A DNA stretch of 64,000 bases from Gramella sp. MAR_2010_147 (lineage in GTDB: Bacteria; Bacteroidota; Bacteroidia; Flavobacteriales; Flavobacteriaceae), in assembly GCF_900105135.1 (NCBI RefSeq), contig NZ_LT629741.1, positions 2,705,001-2,769,000 of the forward strand. The letters are read 5' to 3'. The notes below the pieces were generated by a model. It searched no databases, was not told the DNA's origin, and saw only the letters and a list, made by a program, of their open reading frames with translations. Positions 26,058 to 34,489 of this stretch are shown here, piece after piece; the stretch's first letter is position 1, and each line of letters starts with the position of its first letter. A program made the translations under genes and the position numbers.

Positions 26058-26194
26058 AGGGTTATATCTATTGGTTCTGTACGGATACATAATAGTGAAA
26101 TTATAGTTAGAGGTTATAATAGAAGGGTGTGGTATTTTGCATGGGAGAATGAATGAAACTTTCAAAGGAGTCGTCAGCTTTGAAAAGAAGATAT
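26058..26194 (+). pseudogene. Possible remnant of a GIY-YIG endonuclease-like gene
   Basis: Faint. One frame reads IGSVRIHNS (26070-26096), continues through a Trp-Tyr segment and hits a stop; after a frame change, SKESSALKRR follows at 26162-26191. The order IGS, HNS, W-x-x-Y, SxALKR resembles the small GIY-YIG proteins common in flavobacteria, shortened and broken. The match is by eye and could be chance. Confidence 0.2.
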
Positions 26195-26232
26195 TGATAA
26201 ATAATAGTTTATGGCGGCAATTCTCTTTTTGA

Positions 26233-26240
26233 TATATTTG
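26233..26240 (+). promoter_or_regulatory. -7 element TATATTTG of tRNA-Val(GAC)
   Basis: An exact TAnnTTTG box nine bases before the mature tRNA end. No TTG at the ideal 19-base distance. Confidence 0.6.
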
Positions 26241-26248
26241 TTACAAAC

Positions 26249-26323
26249 GGGTGATTAGCTCAGTTGGTTCAGAGCATTACCTTGACAGGGTAGGGGTCAC
26301 TGGTTCGAATCCAGTATCACTCA
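26249..26323 (+). tRNA. tRNA-Val (anticodon GAC)
   Basis: A 75-nt cloverleaf: acceptor GGGTGAT/ATCACTC (one G-T pair), D arm GCTC...GAGC, anticodon stem TTACC/GGTAG with loop TTGACAG (anticodon GAC, valine), T arm CACTGG-TTCGAAT-CCAGT. With the TAC copies, the window reads all four valine codons. Confidence 0.96.
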
Positions 26324-26325
26324 CA

Positions 26326-26358
26326 AAAAAAGCCTCACTAGAGAAGTGAGGCTTTTTT
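26326..26358. terminator. Terminator after tRNA-Val(GAC), also usable by murF
   Basis: A long stem AAAAAAGCCTCACT/AGTGAGGCTTTTTT (26326-26339 with 26345-26358) with a 5-base loop; the A and T runs make it work on both strands. murF ends at 26409 on the other strand. Confidence 0.9.
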
Positions 26359-26408
26359 GTTTCAGGTTTACAAGAATTAGTTTACCGTACCAATTTCCAA
26401 TCTGGATA

Positions 26409-27701
26409 TTATTTCTTTATAGAGTCTAAAACCCTTTCCAGGGCCATTCCTCTGGATCCTTTGATCATAAAATAACAATTCTGAAAATCTGAATCTGCTA
26501 AATGTTCTTTTAAACTTTCTATAGATTTGAATTTAAAGATGAAATTGCTACTGGTATCAGTGTTTTTAAAATGATCTCCTAGTAAATAAATTTCTGCAAA
26601 ATCACTGTTCTGAACATAATTTGCAATGACCTGATGTTCGGTAGTTGCAGAGCTTCCTAGTTCAAACATATCTCCCAGAATGGCAATTTTCTGCTTGTTT
26701 GTGCGTAGCTGACTAAAATTTTCCAGCGCTGCGTGCATACTGGTTGGATTGGCATTATAGGCATCCATGATAATGGTGTTGGTGCCTGTTTCTAAAACCT
26801 GAGAACGATTATTGTTAGGACTATAATGTTCTATAGCTTCTCTTATTTCTTCAAACTTAACTTTAAAGTATAAGCCTATACATAAAGCTGCAGCCATGTT
26901 CGTGGTATTATACGAACCTGTTAATTTACTTTTGAAATCAGTCTGATTATAATTTAGTTGTGCATGGGGTAGACCGGTATGGTATTGAACTTTTACATTA
27001 GCATCTTTACTTTCTCCAAAGCTAAATACATGACTGTATTTTTCATGTTTTCTCTGGATCTCGTCATCGATATTTAAAAAAATCAATTTATGTCTTTCCT
27101 GTAAATCCTTATAAAGTTCAGTTTTAGCTTTAACAACTCCATCCAGGCTTCCGAAGCCTTCCAGGTGAGCTTTCCCGAAATTTGTAATATAACCGTAATC
27201 TGGATTTGCAATGCTGCACAGAAACTCTATCTCTAAAGGATGATTTGCTCCCATTTCAATAATACCAAACTCAGTTTGAGCATCCATGGATAATAAGGTT
27301 AAAGGAACCCCTATATGATTATTAAGGTTCCCTTTTGTAGCGATGGTTTTAAATTTTCTTGAAAGAACGGAATGGACAAGCTCCTTAGTGGTTGTTTTTC
27401 CGTTACTGCCCGTTATGGCAAGAATGGGAATTTGCAAGTAGTTTCTGTGAAATTTAGCTAGATTCTGAAGTGTTTCAAGAACATTTTTAACTAAGATATA
27501 ATCTTCTTTGTCCTTTGCAAGCTTTTTGTCATCTACCACTACATACCGGGCACCATTTTGAAGTGCAGCTTGAGCAAATTCATTGCCATTAAAGTTTTCG
27601 CCTTTGAGTGCAAAAAACATACTATCCTTTCTGATATTTCTGGTATCTGTGTCAGCGCCTGAGCAAAGCAGGAAGCGTTGATGTAATCTAGCTGTATTCA
27701 T
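26409..27701 (-). CDS. murF: UDP-MurNAc-tripeptide--D-Ala-D-Ala ligase
   Basis: Cytoplasmic Mur ligase adding D-Ala-D-Ala to the peptidoglycan precursor with ATP. The N-terminal domain has SRxIRKD-like DTRNIRKDSMFFALKG, the P-loop is AITGSNGKTTTKELV (about residues 95-109), the central domain has GIIEMGANHPLEI and TNFGKAHLEGFGS, and the C-terminal domain has MDAYNANPTSMHAAL and ILGDMFELG. Length 430 is normal. It lies downstream of gldJ on the same strand, but a terminator (27716-27744) stands between them. murF beside gldJ is, as I recall, common in Flavobacteriaceae. Confidence 0.95.
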   Translation of the reverse strand: MNTARLHQRFLLCSGADTDTRNIRKDSMFFALKGENFNGNEFAQAALQNGARYVVVDDKKLAKDKEDYILVKNVLETLQNLAKFHRNYLQIPILAITGSNGKTTTKELVHSVLSRKFKTIATKGNLNNHIGVPLTLLSMDAQTEFGIIEMGANHPLEIEFLCSIANPDYGYITNFGKAHLEGFGSLDGVVKAKTELYKDLQERHKLIFLNIDDEIQRKHEKYSHVFSFGESKDANVKVQYHTGLPHAQLNYNQTDFKSKLTGSYNTTNMAAALCIGLYFKVKFEEIREAIEHYSPNNNRSQVLETGTNTIIMDAYNANPTSMHAALENFSQLRTNKQKIAILGDMFELGSSATTEHQVIANYVQNSDFAEIYLLGDHFKNTDTSSNFIFKFKSIESLKEHLADSDFQNCYFMIKGSRGMALERVLDSIKK

Positions 27702-27715
27702 AAAATAAATCTATA

Positions 27716-27744
27716 AAAAAAGCCCTAAACAAATTAGGGCTTTA
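27716..27744 (-). terminator. Terminator after gldJ
   Basis: Stem AAAGCCCTAA/TTAGGGCTTT with a 5-base loop; read leftward it ends in a run of T (the A run near 27715-27720). It lies in the 68 bases between gldJ and murF, so murF may have its own promoter or rely on read-through. Confidence 0.85.
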
Positions 27745-27769
27745 AGTTTATTTTATAGTAGTTACTCGT

Positions 27770-29464
27770 TTAATTACTTCTGGCTGTCTTGTTTTTATCT
27801 AAAGATTTAGAGCCAACTCGAGACATTGCATTTCTAAAACCAATATAGTCTGTGGCCATGTCTTGTGGAAAATAGCGGCGCTGAGCTGGGTCTAGCCAAT
27901 AAGCTCTGTCTCTCCAGCTACCTCCTTTATAAACTCTTACTTCATCACTAACCAGTGTGGTTCTTTTTTCTTTGTCGTAACCCCTTTCTGTAATTCCACC
28001 TTCAGATGTGCTATCAGCATAAGTGAAATTGTCGTAAGTAGGAGAATTATACATCCTTTTAGCAGGATCTTCTTCTGTTTCCTGGAAGGGCTGGTAATAT
28101 CTACTGGAGCTTTTATCACCATCACGGTAATCTCTTTGATCACTCTCAGTGAAATTAGTTCTCATGTAAGTGTCTTCTTCAGTAACAGGCACCTGAGCGA
28201 TCTCACCAGGAAGGTTTCGAGCTACCAGTTTTCCATTGCTTAAAGTATCATACACAACATCATCTGTTCCAACAATTTTTACGGTACCATCTTCATTGAT
28301 GGCATGTTTGGTGTAAACGTTACCACGGTAATAATTGAAGTCATTAAATTCATCATCTACGATAGGCCTGTAAACGTCAGCAACCCATTCAGAAACATTT
28401 CCAGCCATATCATATAGACCAAAATCGTTAGGTTCATAAGTTTTTACTTCCGCTGTAATATCGGCACCATCATCACTCCATCCTGCAATTCCGCCATAAT
28501 CACCATCTCCCTGTTTGAAATTGGCAAGTTGATCTCCCATTCTCTTAACATCACCATTTCTGGTGTATTGACCATCCCAAGGATATTTTTTTCTACCTCT
28601 ATAAGTGTTGTAGCTTCTAATTCCCGTTAATCCCAGTGCAGCATATTCCCATTCGGCTTCTGTTGGAAGTCTGTATTCTGGATAAATTAATCCGCTTTCA
28701 CGACCTGGATATACTTTTTTAATTGGATCACCGGCTTCATTGGTTTCATTCAGCCTGTCTTGAGATTCATCACCACCCTGACTAATTTCGGTATTGCCTC
28801 CATAAGCTTTACTCGGGGTGTGAATATATGTTTCAGTATTAAACGTAGAAGAGGCATCTACATCTGTATATCTTGCGCCTTCTTTAATAAAACCTTCTTT
28901 TTCCAGGTTGCTTTCGTTTACACGATCTGTTCTCCATTTACTGAATTCCACAGCCTGAATCCAGCTAACTCCAACAACAGGGTACTCTGCATAAGCTGGG
29001 TGACGTAGGTAATTAGTTACCATCGTTTCATTATATCCTAAACGGTTTCTCCATACCAAGGTGTCTGGAAGAGCTCCGTCATAAATATTCTTATAATTTT
29101 CTTCACTTGGAGGGAAAACACGTCTTAGCCAATCTAGGTATTCCAGATACATTTTGTTGGTAACTTCGGTCTCGTCCATATAAAAGGACTGAACATGTTG
29201 TTGTGTTGGTGTGTTGTTCCAGTCGTGCATAGGGTCATCTTGCACACGTCCCATAGTGTAAGTTCCTCCTTCTACAAATACAAGACCCGGGGCAGCTTCC
29301 TGCTCCTTATAATCGGTGTTGTATTGAAATCCGCCTTCATCCGAATTTATATCCCATCCGGTTGCGCGAGAGGTGTTTTTGTAATTGTTCGATTTATTAC
29401 AGCTTAGTAAGCTAACGCCACAAACTACAGCAATAACGGCTTTTAAAGCTACATTCAATTTCAT
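27770..29464 (-). CDS. gldJ: Gliding motility / T9SS lipoprotein GldJ
   Basis: Essential lipoprotein of the gliding motor and type IX secretion machinery, related to GldK and built on a formylglycine-generating-enzyme (SUMF1) fold. From the chosen Met the signal peptide ends in the lipobox SLLSC with Cys22. The start of the SUMF1 domain is LVFVEGGTYTMG, followed by FYMDETEVTNKMYLEYL, VVGVSWIQAVEFSKWR, RLPTEAEWEYAALG, PNDFGLYDMAGNVSEWVAD and VYKGGSWRDRAYWLDP. The 564 residues match the about 560 of Flavobacterium GldJ. The frame is open to 29503, but that ATG falls inside the promoter -7 box (29500-29507), so 29464 is the start. It is divergent from porV. Confidence 0.93.
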   Translation of the reverse strand: MKLNVALKAVIAVVCGVSLLSCNKSNNYKNTSRATGWDINSDEGGFQYNTDYKEQEAAPGLVFVEGGTYTMGRVQDDPMHDWNNTPTQQHVQSFYMDETEVTNKMYLEYLDWLRRVFPPSEENYKNIYDGALPDTLVWRNRLGYNETMVTNYLRHPAYAEYPVVGVSWIQAVEFSKWRTDRVNESNLEKEGFIKEGARYTDVDASSTFNTETYIHTPSKAYGGNTEISQGGDESQDRLNETNEAGDPIKKVYPGRESGLIYPEYRLPTEAEWEYAALGLTGIRSYNTYRGRKKYPWDGQYTRNGDVKRMGDQLANFKQGDGDYGGIAGWSDDGADITAEVKTYEPNDFGLYDMAGNVSEWVADVYRPIVDDEFNDFNYYRGNVYTKHAINEDGTVKIVGTDDVVYDTLSNGKLVARNLPGEIAQVPVTEEDTYMRTNFTESDQRDYRDGDKSSSRYYQPFQETEEDPAKRMYNSPTYDNFTYADSTSEGGITERGYDKEKRTTLVSDEVRVYKGGSWRDRAYWLDPAQRRYFPQDMATDYIGFRNAMSRVGSKSLDKNKTARSN

Positions 29465-29499
29465 AGTATTCCCTTCTTTATGATAGAAATTTAGGCTTT

Positions 29500-29529
29500 G
29501 CAATATACTAATTAACGATAAATGTACAA
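29500..29529 (-). promoter_or_regulatory. gldJ promoter (TTG-N19-TATATTGC)
   Basis: On the minus strand TTG (29529-29527) is followed after exactly 19 bases by TATATTGC (29507-29500), one base off TAnnTTTG. It is about 36 bases before ATG 29464 and excludes the upstream start at 29503. Confidence 0.65.
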
Positions 29530-29855
29530 GATTATTTTGTTAATTCTAAAAGAGTTGGAAATTACATAACTCCCTGATATGCCATGACCTAAGATCGTTT
29601 TATATTCGGTTTATTATTAGGCTTTTAAGTTTTAGGCCTAAGAAGATTTATAAACGGCTAATTAACTTAAAAATTATATGGAATTCTAATTTTGGTCGAA
29701 TATAATAGTCTCTCGTCCCATGAATGCAATAATTTATATTAATTTGAGTTATATTCATTAAGCCCAAACTTAATTGCCATTTTAAATTTCATGTTTTTAT
29801 AATTGTTGAGAAAGCTTTTTTGTGAAGAGGTTCTTTCTTAACGGGAATATTACTA

Positions 29856-29863
29856 TATATTTG
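29856..29863 (+). promoter_or_regulatory. porV promoter -7 element TATATTTG
   Basis: An exact TAnnTTTG match, 19 bases before ATG 29883. The -33 position is TTC-like, not TTG. Confidence 0.55.
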
Positions 29864-29882
29864 TTTATCATTAACTACTATA

Positions 29883-31037
29883 ATGAAAAAAATTACATTC
29901 TTTTTGATCGTCGCCATTTTGTTTGCCGATCTTTCATTGTTTGCTCAGGAAAATGATAGGGATAGGGTAATTACTACGGCTGTTCCTTTTTTATTGGTTG
30001 CTGCAGATGCGCGTGCTGCCGGGATGGGTGACCAGGGGGTTGCTACCTCTCCAGATGTTTTTTCTCAACAATGGAATCCGGCGAAGTATGCTTTTGCAGA
30101 CAGAGAAAATGGCGTGGCAGTGTCCTACACTCCATATTTAAGTGAGATTGTTAATGATATCTTTCTTGGAAGTCTTAACTACTTCCATAAATTAGATGAT
30201 CGTAGTGCAGTTGCGGCAAGTCTTCGATATTTTAGTTTGGGATCTATTGAGACCCGTCAGGGCTTTGAAGATCTTCCTCTTTTGGTTAGTCCTAATGAAC
30301 TTACATTTGATGTTTCTTATTCTTTGAAATTAAGTGAAACACTATCTATGGCTGTCGCCGGGAGATATCTTAGATCAGATCTTGGACTTCAGGATAGTGA
30401 AGATTTAGGAGCTGCTTCCACTTTTGGGGTAGATGTGGCCGCATATTATGAAGGAGAACAGCTTACGTTAAGTAATTTTGACGGTAGATGGCGTTTGGGT
30501 GCTGCGATTTCCAACATTGGGCCTAAAATGAAATATGATGACGCGGGTCAGGAAAACTTTATTCCAACCAATCTTAAACTTGGTGCTGGTTTCGACTTTA
30601 TTTTTGATGCGGATAATCGTTTAGGAACTTATGTGGAGTTTAATAAGTTGTTGGTGCCAACTCCACAGGATTTTGATGATGACGGGGATATTGATGGTGA
30701 AGATGATGAAGAATATAATTCAGTAGGTTCTATAGAAGGTGTTTTTAAATCTTTTGGGGATGCTCCAGATGGTTTTTCTGAAGAGTTAAAAGAGGTAACA
30801 CTTGCTTTAGGAGCTGAATACTGGTATCAGGAGAAATTTGCTCTTCGCGCAGGATACTTCAATGAAAGTGAAGAAAAGGGGTTTAGAAGATTTTTCTCGT
30901 TAGGTGCTGGTTTTGCCTATGAGAATATTATTATAGACGCCTCTTATTTATTTTCCACGTCTTCTGTTCCAAGTCCTTTAGAAGGAACACTTAGATTTGG
31001 ATTAAGTTTTAATTTTGGAGATAGCTTCAATAATTAA
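29883..31037 (+). CDS. porV: Type IX secretion outer-membrane protein PorV (LptO)
   Basis: Outer-membrane beta-barrel shuttle that binds the C-terminal sorting domain of T9SS cargo and carries it from the translocon to the PorU sortase. Signal peptide residues 1-21 (ending SLFAQ). The barrel shows the family start AVPFLLVAADARAAGMGDQG and SQQWNPAKYAF, then alternating amphipathic strands, ending in a C-terminal strand FGLSFNFGDSF. Length 384 is typical. One acidic loop (DFDDDGDIDGEDDEE) is unusually charged. cdd and the pyruvate dehydrogenase genes follow, the order I recall from other flavobacteria. The type A cargo proteins at 7029-17515 would be its natural clients. Confidence 0.93.
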   Translation: MKKITFFLIVAILFADLSLFAQENDRDRVITTAVPFLLVAADARAAGMGDQGVATSPDVFSQQWNPAKYAFADRENGVAVSYTPYLSEIVNDIFLGSLNYFHKLDDRSAVAASLRYFSLGSIETRQGFEDLPLLVSPNELTFDVSYSLKLSETLSMAVAGRYLRSDLGLQDSEDLGAASTFGVDVAAYYEGEQLTLSNFDGRWRLGAAISNIGPKMKYDDAGQENFIPTNLKLGAGFDFIFDADNRLGTYVEFNKLLVPTPQDFDDDGDIDGEDDEEYNSVGSIEGVFKSFGDAPDGFSEELKEVTLALGAEYWYQEKFALRAGYFNESEEKGFRRFFSLGAGFAYENIIIDASYLFSTSSVPSPLEGTLRFGLSFNFGDSFNN

Positions 31038-31117
31038 TAAAAACATTTCTTAAAACTCTCTTATTGCTACTTGAAACCTTAGGGGTTTCTCTTACCTTGT
31101 TTTTCCAATAATTTTAT

Positions 31118-31600
31118 ATGAAGCCACTTACCATTACTTCACGTTTAGAAGTTTATGAATCTATAGATGAAATTCCTCAGGATGTTCAGGATCTAATGCA
31201 GAAAGCTATTGATGTGAGGGAGCATGCTTATGCGCCATATTCCAGATTTAAAGTAGGGGCTGCTATTCTTTTGGAGAATGAAGAAGTCGTAGTAGGGAGT
31301 AATCAGGAGAATGCGTCCTATCCATCCGGTTTATGTGCTGAGAGAACGGCTATCTATGCAGCTGGGGCTAAGTTTCCTAATTCCCGAATTTTAAAAATTG
31401 CGATCACAGCAAAATCTTTAAGACATAAAGTTGTTTCGCCGGTGCCTCCATGCGGTGCATGCAGACAAGCTATGGTTGAATATGAAGTAAAGCAGGAAGA
31501 TGCCATTGAACTTTATTTCATGGGAGAAACAGGAAAAGTTGTAAAAGCTGAGTCTATAAAGGATTTGTTGCCTTTAGTGTTTGATAATTCCTGTCTATAA
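31118..31600 (+). CDS. cdd: Cytidine deaminase
   Basis: Homotetrameric zinc enzyme that deaminates cytidine and deoxycytidine in pyrimidine salvage. Zinc and catalytic residues are seen in the C-A-E motif of YPSGLCAERTAIY and in PPCGACRQAM. Length 160, complete. It stands 80 bases after porV with no strong terminator between, so it may share the porV transcript; the following pdhA has its own promoter-like box. Confidence 0.95.
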   Translation: MKPLTITSRLEVYESIDEIPQDVQDLMQKAIDVREHAYAPYSRFKVGAAILLENEEVVVGSNQENASYPSGLCAERTAIYAAGAKFPNSRILKIAITAKSLRHKVVSPVPPCGACRQAMVEYEVKQEDAIELYFMGETGKVVKAESIKDLLPLVFDNSCL

Positions 31601-31653
31601 GGTTTTCGTAATTTTTTTGCAGTAAAACTGTTTTCGTTTCTTGTCGAAAATAG

Positions 31654-31661
31654 TATTTTTG
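31654..31661 (+). promoter_or_regulatory. Probable pdhA promoter -7 element TATTTTTG
   Basis: A TAnnTTTG match in the 111-base gap after cdd, about 50 bases before ATG 31712. No TTG at 19 bases. Confidence 0.5.
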
Positions 31662-31711
31662 TTATCCGCTTGGCAAAACCAATCTGTCTGGCCATTAAAT
31701 ATAAATTTTAG

Positions 31712-32713
31712 ATGAAGAAAATTACAAAAGCCACCTACTTAAAGTGGTACGAGGATATGTTGTTTTGGCGCAAATTCGAGGATAAGCTTGCGCAGGTTTA
31801 TATTCAACAAAAAGTTAGAGGATTTTTACATTTATATAACGGGCAGGAAGCTATTTTAGCAGGTGCACTTCATGCGATGGATCTTGAAAAAGACCGTATG
31901 ATTACCGCCTACAGAAACCATGTTCAGCCAATCGGGATGGGAGTGGATCCTAAAAGAGTAATGGCAGAGCTTTATGGAAAGAAGACTGGTACCTCGATGG
32001 GACTTGGGGGCTCTATGCATATTTTCGCCAAAGAACAAAGATTCTATGGTGGTCACGGGATTGTTGGAGGTCAAATTCCTCTGGGAGCTGGACTTGCTTT
32101 TGCCGATAAATACCACAAAAGAGATAATGTAACCTTAACCTTTATGGGTGATGGTGCAGTAAGACAGGGAGCTCTTCATGAAACCCTGAATATGGCTGTA
32201 AACTGGAATTTACCGGTTGTTTTCTGTGTGGAGAATAATGGGTATGCTATGGGAACCTCTGTGGCACGTACTTCCAAGGATACTGAAATATGGAAATTGG
32301 GTAATGGCTATGAGATGCCATGTGGCCCTGTAGATGCAATGGATCCCGTAAAAGTTGCTGAAGCACTGGATGAGGCAATCACCAGAGCGAGAAAAGGAAA
32401 TGGTCCAACTTTCCTTGAGTTAAAAACATATCGATATAGAGGTCATTCTATGAGTGATGCTCAGAAATATCGTACCAAGGATGAAGTTGCTGAATATCAG
32501 AAACTAGATCCTATCACTAAAGTTAAGGAGATAATTAAGGAGAAGAAATACGCTTCAGAAAAAGAAATAAAAGAGATCGATAAACGCGTTAAGGAGAAAG
32601 TTTCAGAATGTGAGAAATTTGCAGATGAATCAGATTTCCCGGATAAGAATATCATGTACGACGTTGTTTACGAACAAGAGGATTATCCTTTTCTAGCACA
32701 TAAATTAGACTAA
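31712..32713 (+). CDS. pdhA: Pyruvate dehydrogenase E1 component, alpha subunit
   Basis: Thiamine-diphosphate subunit that decarboxylates pyruvate and passes the acetyl group to lipoyl-E2, with an E1beta subunit. The cofactor motif runs from GDGAVRQGALHETLNMA to VVFCVENNGYAMGT (GDG...NN). Other family signs are YRNHVQPIGMG and the loop YRYRGHSMSDAQKYRT. Length 333. It is followed three bases later by the E2 gene. The E1beta gene is not in the window; a separate location for it is, to my knowledge, normal in Flavobacteriia. Confidence 0.95.
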   Translation: MKKITKATYLKWYEDMLFWRKFEDKLAQVYIQQKVRGFLHLYNGQEAILAGALHAMDLEKDRMITAYRNHVQPIGMGVDPKRVMAELYGKKTGTSMGLGGSMHIFAKEQRFYGGHGIVGGQIPLGAGLAFADKYHKRDNVTLTFMGDGAVRQGALHETLNMAVNWNLPVVFCVENNGYAMGTSVARTSKDTEIWKLGNGYEMPCGPVDAMDPVKVAEALDEAITRARKGNGPTFLELKTYRYRGHSMSDAQKYRTKDEVAEYQKLDPITKVKEIIKEKKYASEKEIKEIDKRVKEKVSECEKFADESDFPDKNIMYDVVYEQEDYPFLAHKLD

Positions 32714-32716
32714 ACT

Positions 32717-34426
32717 ATGGCAGAAGTTATCAAAATGCCACGTTTGAGCGATACCATGGAAGAAGGTACCGTTGCAAAGTGGCTGAAAAAAAAGGGAGAT
32801 AAAGTAGAAGAAGGTGATATTCTGGCTGAAATCGAAACTGACAAAGCCACGATGGAATTTGAATCTTTTTATGATGGGACTTTACTTCATATTGGGGTTG
32901 AAGAGGGCGATGGCGCCCCGGTGGATGAATTGCTGGCTATAATTGGTGAAGAAGGTGAAGATATTTCTGACCTTATCAATGGAGGTGGCAGTGATGATGA
33001 TTCTGAAGATGATAAGGATGAGAAAAAGGATAAATCTGCAGAGTCTAAGGATAAGAAAAAATCTAAAGACGATTCTGATAAAGATGATGAGTCAGATTCC
33101 GATGATGACGGTGGAGATGATGAAGGTGTTCCCGAGGGTGTGGAAATTATAAATATGCCTCGTTTAAGTGACACGATGGAAGAAGGAACCGTGGCTGCAT
33201 GGCTTAAGCAGGAAGGGGACAAAGTTCAGGAAGGAGATATTCTTGCTGAAATAGAAACCGATAAGGCTACAATGGAATTTGAGTCTTTCTATGAAGGTAC
33301 GCTGTTGAAAATAGGAATCCAGGAAGGGGAGTCTGCAAAAGTAGATAGTCTTCTGGCAATTATTGGCCCTGAAGGAACCGATGTTTCAAAAATTGATACT
33401 TCGGGCGGAAGCGATAAAAAGAAAAAGAAATCTGATTCAGCAGATAAAAAAGAAGAGAATACCGATTCTTCTAAAGATTCAGAAAAACAGGATAAAGAAG
33501 AGAAAAGTTCTTCCAGCCAGTCTGAAGCTAAGGACGGAAAAAGAATTTTTGCTTCTCCATTGGCCAAAAAAATGGCTGAAGATAAGGGAATTGACCTTTC
33601 CAATGTTTCAGGATCTGGTGAGAATGGAAGGATCGTAAAGAAAGATATAGAAAACTATAAAGAGTCTGATAAACCAGCAGAAGCAAAAGCAGATTCAGCT
33701 GAAAAATCTACTGCTGCGGCTCAGCCATATACTCCGGCGGGAGAAGAAAGTTTTGAAGATCGTAAAAATTCACAAATGCGTAAGGTGATTGCCAAGCGTT
33801 TGGGTGAATCTAAATTTACTGCTCCTCATTACTATCTTACTATCGAGGTGAATATGGAGAACGCGATGGCTTCAAGAAAACATATCAACGAAATGCCAGA
33901 TGTGAAGGTGTCTTTCAATGATATGGTGATCAAAGCTTCAGCAATGGCTCTTAGAAAACATCCACAGGTAAACAGTCAGTGGACAGGGGATGCAACTAAA
34001 ATTGCCAGGCATATCCATATGGGTGTGGCTGTAGCGGTAGAAGAAGGTCTTGTGGTTCCTGTGCTTAAGTTTGCAGATCAAATGTCGCTAACGCAAATTG
34101 GCGGGAATGTAAAAGATCTTGCAGGAAAGGCTAGAAATAAAAAGATCCAGCCGGCAGATATGGAAGGAAGTACTTTTACAGTTTCTAACCTTGGAATGTT
34201 TGGAATTGTAGAATTTACCAGTATTATTAATCAACCAAACTCAGCGATACTTTCTGTTGGGACAATCGTAGAGAAGCCGGTGGTTAAGAATGGCGAGATC
34301 GTGGTTGGGAATACCATGAAACTTACACTTGCATGCGATCACAGAACGGTTGATGGTGCAACAGGTGCTGCATTTTTACAAACTTTAAAGACTTATATGG
34401 AAAACCCGGTGACCATGCTGGCTTAA
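32717..34426 (+). CDS. pdhC: Pyruvate dehydrogenase E2, dihydrolipoamide acetyltransferase with two lipoyl domains
   Basis: Core of the pyruvate dehydrogenase complex, moving acetyl from E1 to CoA. Two lipoyl domains carry the same EIETDKATMEFES motif, with lipoyl-lysines at residues 43 and 183. The E1/E3-binding domain (about 275-312) has ASPLAKKMAEDKGIDL. The catalytic acyltransferase domain (about 345-569) ends with DHRTVDGATGA, active His542 and Asp546. The linkers between the domains are extreme: long runs of Asp, Ser, Lys and Glu in place of the usual Ala/Pro-rich hinges. Overlapping alternative frames in this low-complexity DNA are not genes. A terminator follows. Confidence 0.95.
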   Translation: MAEVIKMPRLSDTMEEGTVAKWLKKKGDKVEEGDILAEIETDKATMEFESFYDGTLLHIGVEEGDGAPVDELLAIIGEEGEDISDLINGGGSDDDSEDDKDEKKDKSAESKDKKKSKDDSDKDDESDSDDDGGDDEGVPEGVEIINMPRLSDTMEEGTVAAWLKQEGDKVQEGDILAEIETDKATMEFESFYEGTLLKIGIQEGESAKVDSLLAIIGPEGTDVSKIDTSGGSDKKKKKSDSADKKEENTDSSKDSEKQDKEEKSSSSQSEAKDGKRIFASPLAKKMAEDKGIDLSNVSGSGENGRIVKKDIENYKESDKPAEAKADSAEKSTAAAQPYTPAGEESFEDRKNSQMRKVIAKRLGESKFTAPHYYLTIEVNMENAMASRKHINEMPDVKVSFNDMVIKASAMALRKHPQVNSQWTGDATKIARHIHMGVAVAVEEGLVVPVLKFADQMSLTQIGGNVKDLAGKARNKKIQPADMEGSTFTVSNLGMFGIVEFTSIINQPNSAILSVGTIVEKPVVKNGEIVVGNTMKLTLACDHRTVDGATGAAFLQTLKTYMENPVTMLA

Positions 34427-34450
34427 TTCGAAGCTTTAATAAATTATGAG

Positions 34451-34477
34451 AATCCCGCCTAATCGCGGGATTTTTTT
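34451..34477 (+). terminator. Terminator after pdhC, overlapping the next promoter
   Basis: Stem AATCCCGC/GCGGGATT (34451-34458 with 34465-34472), 6-base loop, T run 34471-34477. The last T is also the first base of the TATCTTTA box of the next operon. Confidence 0.88.
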
Positions 34478-34484
34478 ATCTTTA
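34477..34484 (+). promoter_or_regulatory. Promoter -7 element TATCTTTA of the M28 peptidase operon
   Basis: One base off TAnnTTTG, ending five bases before ATG 34490. The usual distance from box to transcription start would put the first transcribed base at or next to the A of ATG (leaderless). Confidence 0.5.
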
Positions 34485-34489
34485 GCGCT

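Larger units (their letters stand above)
25845..26248. other. 404-bp gap between tRNA-Val genes
   Basis: It holds the terminator of tRNA copy 2, a TATATTTG box at 26233-26240 serving the third tRNA, and a stretch of possible decayed coding sequence (26058-26194). An apparent leftward frame across 25818-26030 reads through the tRNA complement and is not a gene. Confidence 0.6.
29465..29882. other. 418-bp divergent region between gldJ and porV; no porU
   Basis: AT-rich, holding the gldJ promoter (29500-29529) and the porV -7 box (29856-29863). No reading frame or recognisable remnant of porU, the gene I recall lying between gldJ and porV in Flavobacterium johnsoniae. Confidence 0.6.

Noticed and set aside
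32943..33638. Frames on both strands inside the E2 linkers
   Set aside because: They arise from low-complexity Asp/Ser/Lys codons of pdhC and have no homology-like features.
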